From: Aurelia coerulea
Taxonomy: Eukaryota > Cnidaria > Scyphozoa > Semaeostomeae > Ulmaridae
Assembly (NCBI GenBank): GCA_039566865.1
Contig: CM076947.1
Location: 4,533,501-4,597,500 of the forward strand
DNA: 64,000 bases
Reading direction: 5' to 3'
Part shown: one piece after another, positions 11,088 to 22,462 of the stretch
Layout: each line of letters opens with the position of its first letter
Position numbering within the stretch: position 1 is the stretch's first letter
The notes under the pieces: model-generated
What the model was told of the DNA's origin: nothing
The model's database searches: none
What the model saw: only the letters and a program-made list of their open reading frames with translations
Made by a program: the position numbers and the translations under genes

Positions 11088-11316
11088 ACAATCTCTTACA
11101 AAAGTGTTGGTCCCCTGCGAAAATATATGTTTCTCGTAAGTATTTCCCCCCCCCCCCCCCCCCCATTTCAATGTTGTTTAGATGATCAATCTATTTGTTC
11201 AATGGATGTGTCTGAAAAAACAGTTTTTGCAATGCAATCAACATTGAAACGGGGGGAAGGGGGGCAAACATTCAATTATTTCAACAGGGGTCCAACACTT
11301 TTGTAAGAGATTGTTG
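11088..11316. mobile_element. Small palindromic element with poly-C/poly-G inner arms
   Basis: ACAATCTCTTACAAAAGTGT at 11088 is complementary to ACACTTTTGTAAGAGATTGT at about 11297-11316, followed inward by GGTCCCCTG / CAGGGGTCC. Further in, a run of about 19 C plus ATTTCAATGTT is mirrored by AACATTGAAAC plus interrupted G runs. The whole 229 bp could fold as one hairpin. Non-coding; superfamily unknown. Confidence 0.75.
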
Positions 11317-11779
11317 GTGTAGTAAAACATCCATGTGGAATCATTATTAATATCATTATGTAATAAATTCACACATAGCGGTATAGGCAAATTTCTCTAA
11401 ATGTACCTCTTGACGTCATCTGATGTAATAAAAACAACGGAAATAGTAGTATCATACGAGGAAAAGGTGATATTCTGTTCTCTCTTGAGGGTGATGACCC
11501 TCCAGTGTGAAGGGTCATATCACACATTGGTACTTAATGGTCCTAGGGTCATAGGGTCTGGTTTTTACTGTATGCCAATTCCATGGACATGGTCAATCAA
11601 CAAGTAAACCATATACAAGTCAAGGTAAATCAGCTTTGCCATATTTGAACAATGGGGTAAAGTCATTTTGGGAATACAGAGAATTCAAGGGAAAGCTCGC
11701 ACAACAGAAAAAAGCCTGTAGAAAAACAGGTAGACACATCAATTTCCATTGGCCTTATGGAATGGAATGAATATGAGCA

Positions 11780-12394
11780 GAAGTTGAAACCAAAGCGTGG
11801 CAAGCGATAGCAGTCTGTCTTTCAACCGGAGACCTCTACATGACCATTCTACAGAAGGCAGAGGCCAAGTGGAAAAACTACCACATTGATTGCTATCATG
11901 AGATTGATTATGTGCTGACATATGAAAACAGAAAAAGTGCTCACTTTATGCCGGGTATCCTTGATGTTTTCGATTTAAAAAAATCCAAAGAAGAAGTTGA
12001 CAAAGAGTACAAGCGTGTTGTGTTCTTTCTTTGTTCACTTAAACATCATCTAATGTCGTCTGAAAACCTAGATATGGGTAGCATTGCTGAACTGCTTGAG
12101 CCTCCAGCAAAGCGCACCAACCGAAACTTTGAAGAGTTTTGTACAGATGACCTAGTGAACACTATTTGGAGTACAAAACTTCAATTGCAGTCTCAGATGC
12201 CATTAACAGAGTTTGTACATTCTTTTTATAACCCATACATTCTTTTTCCTTCTCAAATTTTGCCAGCTTTGGATGCTCAATCCAAGCGTCTTTTCTGGCG
12301 AGTAAAATGGTCAAGTACTATAGCACTGAGGAAATTAACTCAAATAATATCCAAAATCTGTCTCAAATTAGATGTCATGTTAAAATGCCTGTGA
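11780..12394 (+). CDS. Unknown protein fragment, plus strand
   Basis: A 184-codon frame starts at ATG 11840. Coding-like sequence continues upstream in the same frame to about 11783 (ETKAWQAIAVCLSTGDLY) before a stop, and another frame upstream also looks coding, suggesting an exon or a frameshift. The product is hydrophilic and helical, with DYVLTYENRKSAHFMPG and a Phe/Leu-rich middle. An AATAAA at 12491 lies about 100 bp past the stop and could be its polyadenylation signal. I do not recognise the family. It converges with the minus-strand P2X7-like gene ending at 12515. Confidence 0.35.
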   Translation, partial: EVETKAWQAIAVCLSTGDLYMTILQKAEAKWKNYHIDCYHEIDYVLTYENRKSAHFMPGILDVFDLKKSKEEVDKEYKRVVFFLCSLKHHLMSSENLDMGSIAELLEPPAKRTNRNFEEFCTDDLVNTIWSTKLQLQSQMPLTEFVHSFYNPYILFPSQILPALDAQSKRLFWRVKWSSTIALRKLTQIISKICLKLDVMLKCL

Positions 12395-12514
12395 AATTGT
12401 CCTCAAATGACAACAATGGTACAAACTGTTTTGCTTGTTGAGTAATCTTGAGTTGTTGTAAATCTCACAAGACATCTACCTTGTGACAAAAAATAAATAT
12501 GAATGAAGCTACAG

Positions 12515-14403
12515 TCAAGAACACTTTATCAATGTTAAAAAAAACCGTTCTTGCGCACTAGCATATCCTGTAGTCTGATTTGAGGGCCACTTTGATCTTA
12601 TATGCTGGTAAACACATGCTGGTAGAGGCCTTGTATTGTCCCATCCAAGATAACCGAATATCCACCTGATAACCCAGTGATAGCAGACAGCTCTCAGACC
12701 TATGGATAAAAAAAACGTCATAAGTCCAGTTTCTGATTATAGTACTCTGCAGGGATCAAAGAAGAAATATACAGTTGGAAAGGTAACGAGCAGTAACTGG
12801 TTAAAAAAAGATAGTGCTCTGTTGAAAATTTTTCAACATGACTTACAGAGGTCAGAAATGTGCTCAACCTTCATGCGAATAAAAACATTTGATGCAAACC
12901 TTCCCCATTTTACAATAGACAATCCGCATAGGCATAGGAGGGCTATGCGGGCTACAGCCCCCCAACATCAGAAAAATGTCCAAAAATAAAATATAATTGG
13001 GCAGACATCTGCCTCAAGTCAGGCAAAATTTTCTCTAAAAAATTTATTCTTTATCAGGCAGCCCCCCCCCGCAACTTTTATCTCCCCTACGTCCATGACA
13101 ATTGGTGTGCCTTAGGCATGGCATATGATGTTTCTTTGTTTCAATGAGCCTTTGGTGAGCGACAATTTGAGCACAATTTTGCCCCACTTTATCGAGGTTG
13201 AGCTTAGTAAATCAAGATCATCAAATGGTACAGCTTTTTTTTAAGCGTCAGCAGAGTTTCAAATGATAAACGAAATAAGGCATGATACAGTATGAGTGAT
13301 GCTAAATATAATTTGGTTTTAAAAAAATGAACAATGACTTACTGATTCTCTGTCTGTCCAGCACGTCTTCGGTATGCACAACCATTTCGGTCTTTTATCA
13401 AGGGGCCAGTTTGCTTTATGACTGCAGTGTTGGTCACAGCCTTATAATCTTCATGGTCTGTAATGCATGGTATGTCCAGACCTTCAAATGTTATTTTGCC
13501 AATAGCCTCTTGAATTTCCATACAGCATCTGTACTCCAGGGAACCTCCTAGTAGATCCCAACTACATTTACCACACGAACACCTAAGACAATTAGAAGTA
13601 CGGTCTTAACTTGGGTTGAATGCTTGGACCAGGAATTGACTTGTGTTTATTTCCAAAACTCAGCAAAGTATCAGCTGATGCAGTCAAACAAGTCTGTTTC
13701 TTAGTGGCATGCTTTCAAATTCAATGACTGACATTGCATATAAAAATAATGAACTTATAACTGAAATAGGAAAAGCTAATAAGCCAGTCATCACGGCTAG
13801 AAGGATCCATTCCCAAAATGCCAAAGGAAAGATGAAGGGCGTCAGACATACACCAGGCCTAAAAAGGTTTTCTAATCAAGCTGCAACAGGAAACCACAGG
13901 GGTTTGAATTCATTGTTTAGAAAGTACTAGAAATGCAGTTTTTCTCATATTTAAAGTTCTTTACTTTTTTACTCTGACGCACTTGACAAATTTTTAGGGT
14001 CAACATGCAGAGTCCATCATGGATGACAGTGGTAAAACCACTTAGGCCCATCAAAGTCAATTGGGTCGATAAAGATCAACGTATTTAAATTGCAATGCAA
14101 GGAATATAGTAATAAGATTGCAGATCACGAACGCTATGAATCAGGACAAAAAGCAAACTTTACTTACCAACTATCAACGTTAACTCTTCGCTGAAATCCC
14201 GCTTTGATTGTTGCCAGTGGAATACCATCTTTGTCTTGGTCAAAGCTACAGGCCGGTTCTTGACCAGGAACAGCAAGAGGCTTATCTCGATAAGGAGCGT
14301 TTGCGCCCAAATTCACAACAACGTAATCTTCCTCACTCTCAGTGTCCTTGTTTAAAATTGAACCAACATCACTGAAGCTTTGCTCCGATTCATCAGACGA
14401 CAT
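12515..14403 (-). CDS. P2X7 C-terminal (ballast) domain-like protein, three exons
   Basis: Exon 1 (14403-14168) begins MSSDESEQSFSDVGSIL, an acidic Ser-rich leader, and ends in RRVNVDSW at a GTAAGT donor. Exon 2 (13582-13343) follows a TTAG acceptor in matching phase and gives CSCGKC, EYRCC, DIPCITDH and KDRNG. Exon 3 (12699-12515) gives LRAVCYHWVIRWIFGYLGW and PLPACVYQHIRSKWP. This Cys-rich order matches the zinc-binding C-terminal domain of P2X7 receptors, also found in stand-alone proteins of many invertebrates. No membrane segment is present, so it is not a channel. Odd point: exon 2 ends in phase 2 (GTAAGT donor at 13342) but the conserved exon 3 frame needs phase 1, so either a splice site is misjudged or the gene carries an indel. 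Confidence 0.7.
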
Positions 14404-14539
14404 TTTAAACGAGATCGATGAAAACCCAGTGCTTACAAAAACTGTTCGCGATCTCCACGTGGGCTAAACTAAATGACTTCAGACAGTGGCCACAGCTGCG
14501 GCTACTACTTATGACGTCATCATCAAGGTCAATATTTCG

Positions 14540-15010
14540 CAACAAGTACTTGTTTGTACACACAGACTTTTGGCATTTCCTGCTGGCAGAAATTTGCAAG
14601 TCAGTTTCTGAAATATTTCTTACCTGGTTAGATCACCTGGATTATTGCATTGTTTTTCTTCACAAAATTCCTGCATTTGATAAGGGCTTAGCACAGTTAC
14701 TTCCAGAGAATTTCAAAGGAGATTTTGAAGATATTGATTTAATCATAGATTGTACCAAAGTATGGATCCAAAAGCCATCAGATCCTATAGCTTAAAGTGC
14801 AATGTGGTCGGAGTACAAGGAACGCAATACCAGCAAAATTTTACTTGACGTAACTCCTGTTGGTTTCCCTTGATTTGTGTCTGATGTTTACCCTGGCGGT
14901 ATCGCAGATGACGACATTAATGGTGCAAGTGGTATCCCTTCTATTGCTCGGAGAAATGAGCGATGGGTAGCTGATCAAGGTTGGTAGTGCAACAGAAATA
15001 AATTTGGCTC
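14540..15010 (+). pseudogene. Fragment of a DDE_Tnp_4-type transposase (ISL2EU/THAP-associated)
   Basis: From about 14550 the frame encodes a helical segment, then DIDLIIDCTKVWIQKPS (first catalytic Asp), a stop, then WSEYKERNTSKILLDVTPVG, another stop, and FVSDVYPGG, ending in RWVADQGW (second Asp region, VADQG). These are the same landmarks as in the two ISL2EU transposases of this window (IIDCSEVYIERP, ATWSDYKKHNT, MADRGF) but clearly diverged, so this is an older relative. It is cut off where the next ISL2EU copy begins (15018). Confidence 0.65.
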
Positions 15011-15317
15011 AATCATACACCAATTCAACATAAGAATCACACCTGTCAGCCTCGATCGCGGGAACGAGGTTCCGGGTGAAAAGTTTCCAGAACGTTTTGT
15101 TTACTTTGTGCCATGCGGTGTTGACGAGTGCAATAGTTTGTTAACTTTCCTGATATTCTCAACATTTACTTGGTTTTTTCGCTGCATCTTCTCACTGGTG
15201 TATTCTGCCATCTTTGGAACAGCTTTTTTGAAAGCTTATAACAAGTACAAAGCTCTGACAGGCACACTAAAGCCCACGAAAAACCTGCTTATCGAGCTGG
15301 TCGCTGCCACGAAGAAA

Positions 15318-16843
15318 ATGGTGAACGGTAATTGCGCTGTTGTTGGTTGCTCGAGTAGTCGCTACAATATTAAAAAAATGGGAGAAACAAGACTGCGAAG
15401 AACATTCTGGCCAAAAGAAGAAAGATTGTACATGCAACCTCCATTTTCTTTACACTGGTTTCCAAGCATTCTCCAGAAGACCGAAAAGAGGAAGGGGTGG
15501 ATCAGGCTTATCAATCGCGCAACAAAAAGAGCAGCAGATTGGACACCAGGATAAAGTGATATGGTTTGTTCCAAACATTTTGTGGATGGTAAACCAACAC
15601 CTGAAAATCCTGTGCCAACTCTAAATCTTGGGTATGAGAAACCAACGAAAGTCCCACGAAGAAAGCTTTTAAGGGAGAGTCCGCCCCTGCCTCAACGAGT
15701 GACCACTGATGAAAGTCAAGAAGGTGAACTGTATCCATCCTGTGACCATGACTATCACAGTCTCTCAGAAATATGTGGAGCTTGTTCAGATAAAAATAAA
15801 GTGCTGAGTTCCATGGCAAATGAAATTTCAAAACTGAACAAGGAAAAGGAACATCTTCATGTTGAAATTGAAAGTTTGCATGAACGCATTGCTAAAAAAC
15901 TCACACTAGAAAAGAAATCAAGTAAGCCTTTTTCTGCAACAGTCACTAATTCAGATAGAAAGATGAGATACTACACTGGCAGACAATCTGTAGCTGTTTT
16001 TAATGCGCTATTTTCACTCGCTAAGCCACATATTTCCAAGCTGATTTACTGGAGATGTACAAGAGTGCTTTGTTCAAAGGCAAGGAATAAATCGCGTACC
16101 AAACCAAGCAAGTTGTGTGGAAAAGACCAACTTTTACTTGTTCTCGTAAAGCTGCGGCTTGGTCTATTGAATCAAGATCTTGCTGACAGATTTCAAATTT
16201 CAGAGGGAACATGCTCAAGCATTTTTTCCACCTGGGTTAAATTTATCAGCCAGTTTTTTAGAGATGCACTTATTACATGGTTGCCTAAGGAGGTCATCAT
16301 GTCAAATTTGCCAGCAGTTTTTACAGAGAAGAACAATAATGTCAGATGCATTATTGACTGTTCTGAGGTGTATATTGAACGGCCAAAGTCTTTAGATGTC
16401 CAAGCTGCAACTTGGTCAGACTATAAAAAACACAACACCTTCAAATTTTTAATTGCAGTGTCACCTGCAGGATACATAATGTTTCTGTCAGAGGCATATG
16501 GAGGCAGAACAACAGATCAGCACATTTGCCAAAACAGTCCATTTTACAATTTGTTAGAGCCTGGTGATGAAGTTATGGCTGATAGGGGTTTTCAGATCAA
16601 AGAAGACTTACTTCATCACTGCACATTGAGAGATTGCGTGTCCCAGCAGGTGCACGAGTAAAATCTCAAATGACATCAGCTGAGTGCAAAAAGACCAAGG
16701 AAATTGAACGTGCAATAAACAGACTCAAAACTTTCAGAATTTTAAAAACTACTTTTCCTCTAACAATGCTACCTTTAGCAGATGAAATTATAAGGGTGTG
16801 TGCAGTCATTTGTAATATTCAACCACCATTAATTAGTGATTAA
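15318..16843 (+). pseudogene. THAP-domain DDE_Tnp_4 transposase of ISL2EU copy 1, broken
   Basis: The start MVNGNCAVVGC is the first cysteine pair of a THAP zinc finger; the closing CSKHF follows after the linker. Next come a Pro-rich linker, a coiled coil (SSMANEISKLNKEKEHLHVE), then the catalytic domain with IIDCSEVY (Asp), MADRGF (Asp) and ERAINRLKTF (Glu region). Compared with the copy at 59948-58408 it has one extra A in an A-run (near 15376), a stop at 15552-15554, an 8-bp insertion and a 3-bp loss near 16610-16640, and a deletion of about 21 bp just before the catalytic Glu. It cannot make a full transposase. Confidence 0.85.
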
Positions 16844-17559
16844 ACAAGCTCTTCATGTTCGCCAAGGTTCGCCAATTGAATATTTTGTTTCCTTTTGCCA
16901 ATGGAAACAAAGATGCAGGCAATAGAAACATGTATTAAAGTAAATTGAAACAATCTAACTCAATAGAAAACATGAACTGTTTTAAAGAAGCATAGGAAAA
17001 AGAAAAAATTGTTTTGCTATTATTAGGATAAACATGCAATCTTTTTGAAGATGCTGTTTTCAAGTGATTAGGACCTTTCTTTATGGATGTAATAATTACT
17101 TGTGCTTTGTATGTAAAGAGCTATTTCTAATTTTCTCACTGTGTTTATTTTTTTAAATAGCTTGAAAGCTCTGTTGAAAAGTGACAAAAATGGTTTTGTC
17201 AGATCTTTTGATATATTCAAATCTGTCTTTTAAGTGTCCGCATCTTTGTTTTTATTGGCAAAAGGTTCTAAGTGGTAGCTTGTGCTGCAAAAAGTTTCCG
17301 GTTATGATGACATCAATAATCTAACTCTAAAAATTGTCACCCATTTATTTCTATCTTTTCAATTCTGTAACTTGTGCAAAGGTCACATACAACCCAATAT
17401 GATCCAATATGGTTTGAGTCTATAAATCAGAATTTTTTGGGTAATATATCTTGGTATGTTCCTCCACATTTAAGTGTTTTATCAAGGGTTAACCTTTATG
17501 GGGTTTAACTGCTACTTAGAAACTAGGTCAGGTCTGAAAGAACTTGTTCAAACAACTGA

Positions 17560-18228
17560 TTATTCCATGGACACTTGAAACAAAGATGGCGCATAAAACT
17601 CAATGTAAAATTCAGTAAAAATTTCTTTCAGGTTATTCCAGTATTTTTCATCAAAGTTGATCATCTCTGAAATCACCATGTAGAGTCCACTCATAAAAAT
17701 AACTGATCTTAATTGGTGAGGCTGCCATTTGGACTTGACATTGTGTGTAATATGCATGATTTGCATTCAATATTATGATTTGATCATTTCTTTTGAGGTG
17801 GGCAGTTTTGCATCACTGTCAATGGGTGATTTATCTCTGACAGAATATGGGCATTTAATTTCTAAACAGGATGTTCCACAGCATTGGCACTCAATCAGCC
17901 TATCTGGGCTTCCACCAACAAATGGTGCGTCATTGCAGAGAAATATGCCACATTCATGAACAGTTACATTTCTGTGTGCTTCCTTGTATTTAGTGACAAA
18001 AGCATGCACTGCTTCACTTTCCATTGACCGTCCATACCGCAATGCAGGATTTAATTTAATTTGTCTTGACATTGTGTGCTTTTGATGCAGTGATAATATG
18101 CTGTCTCATGGAGAACCACAAAGGATTTTCATTCTGTCCTCGGGTTTCAGTTTCAATCCTTGAAACATGTGATGGAAAGTATTCCATGTGCATCAGTAAT
18201 TCATCTGATGAATTTGACATAGATATCA
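17560..18228 (-). pseudogene. Truncated YqaJ-exonuclease gene of ISL2EU copy 1
   Basis: Reading from 18225 downward, the sequence aligns with the C-terminal half of the intact gene at 48062-49765: RYGRSMESEAVHAFVTKYKE, FVGGSPDRL, CLEIKCPYSV and the end IEFYAPSLF. About 105 bp are missing near 18060 relative to the intact gene, the frame shifts again near 17790, and the TAA stop has become CAA, so reading runs to 17560. The N-terminal SAP and SWIM regions are absent. Confidence 0.85.
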
Positions 18229-18379
18229 CTAATATGTGAAATTAATGGTTTTAAATTATAATTATTGAGCAAAAAATTTTGCATTGAATCAACTTTTCAT
18301 TATTTAATTAGTTAATTTATTAGAAACCACAAATATCCGCATGAAACCATATGAAACTACAAATTAATGGTATCAAGCA

Positions 18380-19134
18380 GGCATTTGAATGGGTTTCCCT
18401 GCAGGGTGCTAGTGAAAGCGAAGAAAATATTCGATAAAATAGTTGAGCATGATAGAACTGGGGAGTGTCCGATGTACAGGGGAAAGTTTTGGCATAGAAG
18501 AGAAAGGGACATGGGTAAACTCGACAAGAAAATAAATGGTGGTCATGAAACAGTAATGTTTGTAGAAGCAACACCAAATGAAGAGTTGGCAAAAACATGC
18601 AGAAGACCACTGAAAGAAGCTGAACTGAACAGTCGTGTGGTTGAAAGGGCGGGAAAATCATTGAAAAGAACGTTGGCGGAGTCTAATCCTTTCCGAAAAA
18701 CAATGTGCAAACAAGATAATAGCAAGGTGTGCAAATTCGACACAGATGTTAACTGTAAAGGCAGAGGTGTTGTCTATCAAATGACATGACAAGGGTGCAC
18801 CGGACAAAGAAACAATATCGGACTGTACATTGGTGAAACGAGGAGAAGTGTAGGAGAAAGAGTCAGCAACCACTTAGCGAAATATGAAATGAAATATAAA
18901 AACTCTATATTCCACAAGTACGTAGAAGAAAAACACGGCGGCGAGAAGCAGGATATACAATTCAAGATAGTTCCGTCTTGTGGCAATGATGCTATGTTGA
19001 GACAGGTGACGGAGGCTGTACTAATTAAAGAACTGGACCCGGAACTAAACACGAAGGAAGAATGGGGACATTTGAATGCTCACTATGTTAGTAGAACTCA
19101 AACTCAAACGAACATCGAACTCGATTCTCACTGA
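18380..19134 (+). pseudogene. Penelope-like element 3' end with GIY-YIG endonuclease domain
   Basis: The frame from 18380 gives the post-RT linker of Penelope-like elements (HETVMFVEATPNEELAKT, then ERAGKSLKRTLAESNPF), a Cys cluster (CKQDNSKVCKFDTDVNCKG), and the endonuclease core: GVVYQMT as the 'GIY' part and GLYIGETRRSVGERVSNH as the 'YIG' part with its Arg, then a C-terminal HLAKYE...VLIKELDPELN. A TGA at 18787 sits where a cysteine codon is usual (MT-stop-QGC), and the reverse transcriptase is lost to 5' truncation. These elements prime reverse transcription at endonuclease nicks; this copy is dead. Confidence 0.8.
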
Positions 19135-19139
19135 GAAGG

Positions 19140-20030
19140 CTGCCGGAGGGCAGCGAACATTCTGAGAAGAAAATGTTTAAGTGTAAGTGTGTTTTAAATA
19201 ATGGTTTTCAAACTCAAAACTTAATATAGGTGTGAAGCTACCTAAGTACAATTTGTCGTATAACACACGGGATCTCGTCAAAGCATTGGCTCACAACGCC
19301 AGTGACCGAAAACATAATATTAAATGACTAAATAGAAAAAGATTTTCAAAGGTAAATGGATGATAATAATACATGAATAAATGTGTGTTTGTAGAAGAAA
19401 CAGTATGTTTGTAATGTTCATATTGTTAACAACAGGGCAGTTGCTCTGTCAGCAGCAGAGCCAAAAATAAACAACTACCATCATACATCTACTGTTTATC
19501 AAAAAGAGCGCTTATGGGTGTGAGCAGATAGACCTTCTGAATGCTATACCCATTTTTATGTTCCCCTTAGTTGTTTTGACCCAAAATCCCACCTGAGACC
19601 CTCCTATGTTTATCTATCCCTAATTAAATGCTTACTGTAGGGGCATCACATATGTTATAAAACCCCTTTGTGTCCATCAAAGAAACCTTTATGATCATAT
19701 GGACATTACCACTTAAAACAAATTATTCTTAGTATTTATGTTGCAGTTTCTGTCCGAACTGTTTTAACAAGCTTTGGTTTCATTTCTTGTCCAGGGACGA
19801 AATAATTGGGAATTGAAAATGCTCAAGTTAGCATGTGTTTGGAAGACAAGACATGCATCAATGATGATGACAATGAATTGTTTGGAGAGCTGCCAAACAA
19901 CATTGCAGTTTGCTTTGACAGTATTGCATAGCAAAAAAACAGACACCACACAATTAACCATTACACAGGGCAAAGATGGGAACAAGACGAGCCAAAGCAG
20001 GAACATGTCCTGTGTCCTCGTTATCATACA
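19140..20030. other. Gene-free stretch
   Basis: No coding region or mobile-element terminus is supportable here. It may be 3' flank of the Penelope-like fragment. Confidence 0.5.
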
Positions 20031-20039
20031 CCAGCAAAC

Positions 20040-20350
20040 TTGTTACCTGTACATGCCCTTAATATTCATGGAGAAGATGAATGATACACTTGTTCTTATA
20101 ATGTTCAAACTACTCTACCAGAATTCAAAAAGCAGAAAAACTGCTCTGGTACCATGTTCTCACACACCAGGCAGGAAACTCGTTGGTATTAGACAGTTGC
20201 CATCTGTTGTACACATGTCCTAAATGTTCATGGATACAGTGAATGATACACTCATTCTTATAATGTTCTCACAGATGATAGCAGAGCCAGACAGAAAAGG
20301 AGTTGTTGGTTGTTGGATGATTGCCACCTGTACAGGCCCTACATTTTCAT
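20040..20350 (+). repeat. Imperfect tandem repeat, about 130-bp unit, 2.5 copies
   Basis: Blocks reading TACCTGTACATGCCCTTAAT, then TTCATGGAGAAGATGAATGA and TTCTTATAATGTTC recur near 20045, 20205 and 20330 with drift. The repeats span apparent open frames, which are therefore not good gene candidates. Confidence 0.55.
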
Positions 20351-20879
20351 GAAGACAATAAATGATACGCAATTTTCACGGAGACCATGAATGTACATTG
20401 ATATCCTCCCTGCATATTGCCCCCTCGCTGGGAGCTTTGTCCGCCTGACTGTTCTAGCTACAATGTCACAGGATTACACCACTGCACCACAACACCTTCA
20501 AACTACTGCAGCATAATCCAAAAAGCAAAGACACTCTTCTGGGACCAACAGGATGCGTGTGGTTACCATAGCGTGGTTACCCATGCTGTGCAATGTCAGT
20601 ACATTGTTTGTTTATATTTTAGAATTAAACCACTGAGAGCAACAAAATTTGGTAAGCATAGCTTTAGTTATCCTTGCTGTGCAATGTCAGTAGGTTATAC
20701 AGTGGCAGTGGACTGGATTGAGGTACAGACCAACTATCTCATGGCAGTTGAAATAATACTTACGACTCTGAGAATTGCTTTTGTTTCATCTGATACAGTA
20801 ACGCATTTTTGGTGGTACGTACAACATGACAATCTGCACATTTCTGAGACACGTGACACTGAAAACCTGGAAAATGAAA

Positions 20880-21660
20880 ACAAAATGTTTGCTGAGATCA
20901 TAGATTTCTGATGTTTTCAAAGGTTTTAGTGATTCTTTGCATCAAGAGATATTAAAGGTTTTTCCTGCGATTTCTTTGAAAAAATTGCATCTAAGCAGGT
21001 CACGTGCACCACATTTTCCATGGAGCTTGAAATGCGGCTGGGTAAATCCATGTCAATGAGGGACAGCCTGTTAACCATGTACTCTTACATTTTGCTGATT
21101 TTAGGTTATTCATTTAAGCATGATGAGTAACATAGTAATAGTAACATAGCCAAATTTCAGCTTCATATATAAATCACATTTGGATGCTAAAATTCTGAAA
21201 AGGTGATCAAAAGATAGCTAATTTCACTAAAAGTGTAAATTCAAAATGGCAGCCAATAACAAATTAGGCGTAAAATTGTCAAAACTTTGAAATAAGATAT
21301 TTCCAGAATGAAGAATGGTACCTAGCTGAAATTTGGATATGTTACTAGTATCATCATGCGTAAATGAATAACCTAAAATCAGCAAAATCTACGAGTACAT
21401 GGTTAATAAGTTAAATTGTTTGTGCCTCTTTCATGTAGAATTACCCGGCTGCTATTTATGAATCTGAGAATTTTTTGTGCCTACTCCCATTGTGGCCTGA
21501 AAGGGGGTCCAGTTAGGGTTAAAGAGGACGAAAGCAAATATTTTGTACAAATACCCTGAAATGGTAGTATTCTTTACAGAAACTCAGAAAACAAAATGTT
21601 TTGGTGAGGTCACAAATTTTCTGATGTTTTCATAGAATAACAAGGTTTTAGTGATTCTTC
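20880..21660. mobile_element. Palindromic element flanked by a direct repeat
   Basis: The segment 21069-21412 is an inverted repeat: TTAACCATGTACTCTTACAT, then TTTTGCTGATTTTAGGTTAT at the left is mirrored at the right (ATAACCTAAAATCAGCAAAA, then TACATGGTTAA). On either side lies a related direct repeat (near 20880-20945 and 21585-21655) sharing AAAACAAAATGTTT, TTTCTGATGTTTTCA and GGTTTTAGTGATTCTT. The palindrome therefore sits between two copies of another repeat, about 700 bp apart. Confidence 0.65.
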
Positions 21661-21943
21661 TGCTTCCTTCCTTTTCACTTATGCCACACACGTTTTGGGC
21701 ACCTTTTCCATATCATTCCAGTTTTCAGAAAGATGTGCCAAAAATATTCAGGTGTCCTATCATCAGACATCATGCCCCATTTAACAGCATCTCTAAATCA
21801 CACAATTTGTAAACCACAAAATGTTTGATAAGCCCCCAGATCTATTATCAATTTTTCAAAAGGGAGGCACTAAACTGTCAGAGAAACCATGTAAATGACA
21901 ACAACTAGATATTCTCAACAACAATAATCATATTTCTTATATT

Positions 21944-22229
21944 CTATTTTTCAGTAAATCCTGAGTCATTTGGATTTAGAGTCTGAAGAGGCGTGCCATC
22001 TTGCATCATCTCGGCAAACATTTCATCATCATCTGGGTCATTGAGCTGTCTTAGAATATGCATGTCTTCCTTCATATGGCTTATTATGTTTTTGCAAATC
22101 CTCTTACATGCAGCAATCTTCTCTTCTGCCACCTTTATATCCCTCTTGGCACATTCAAGTGATGCTGTGCTCTCTTGAAATCTCACCTCCAAAAGGTCTA
22201 CAGTTTGCTGTAATTTTTGGTCCATGTCT
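21944..22229 (-). CDS. Terminal coding exon of an unknown coiled-coil protein
   Basis: An acceptor-like TTATTGCAG ends at 22230 on the minus strand and is followed directly by an open frame to a stop at 21944. From its Met the product is 93 aa and strongly heptad-like (QQTVDLLEVRFQESTASLEC, then AEEKIAACKRICKNIISHMK), ending in an acidic tail. The upstream exon is not identified; the next 1 kb upstream is disturbed by the MITE at 22463. It may be part of a transposon gene. Family not recognised. Confidence 0.35.
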
Positions 22230-22462
22230 CTGCAATAACATAATGAAGTTGGTCAGTTCCTGCTCAAGGTGTGCAATGCACCTCAACAGGTGTTAATAGA
22301 TGTATAATTTGTGAAGTTGTTTAAAGCATGCAGTGCAATGTACCTAAAGATGTCTGCAACAGTTGATTACATTCGTTCTGAGAACATTGCTTGCATTCAA
22401 CTGTACAATTATTTGCATTATCTTGTAATAAGAAGACTAATAAGAAACTAATAATAATACTA

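Larger units (their letters stand above)
15018..18228. mobile_element. ISL2EU-type DNA transposon, copy 1 (truncated at its right end)
   Basis: It starts after TA with CACCAATTCAACATAAGAAT, the same terminus as the element at 47802-60249. It carries a plus-strand THAP-DDE transposase (15318-16843) and, converging on it, the C-terminal part of the minus-strand YqaJ gene (18225-17560). Similarity to the other copy stops abruptly inside the YqaJ gene near 18228, so the right terminus and the SAP and SWIM domains are gone. The 0.7-kb spacer between the two genes matches the spacer of the other copy. Confidence 0.85.

Noticed and set aside
20417..20911. 164-codon plus-strand frame
   Set aside because: No recognisable domain, overlaps imperfect repeats, and shows no splice or promoter context; not supportable as a gene.
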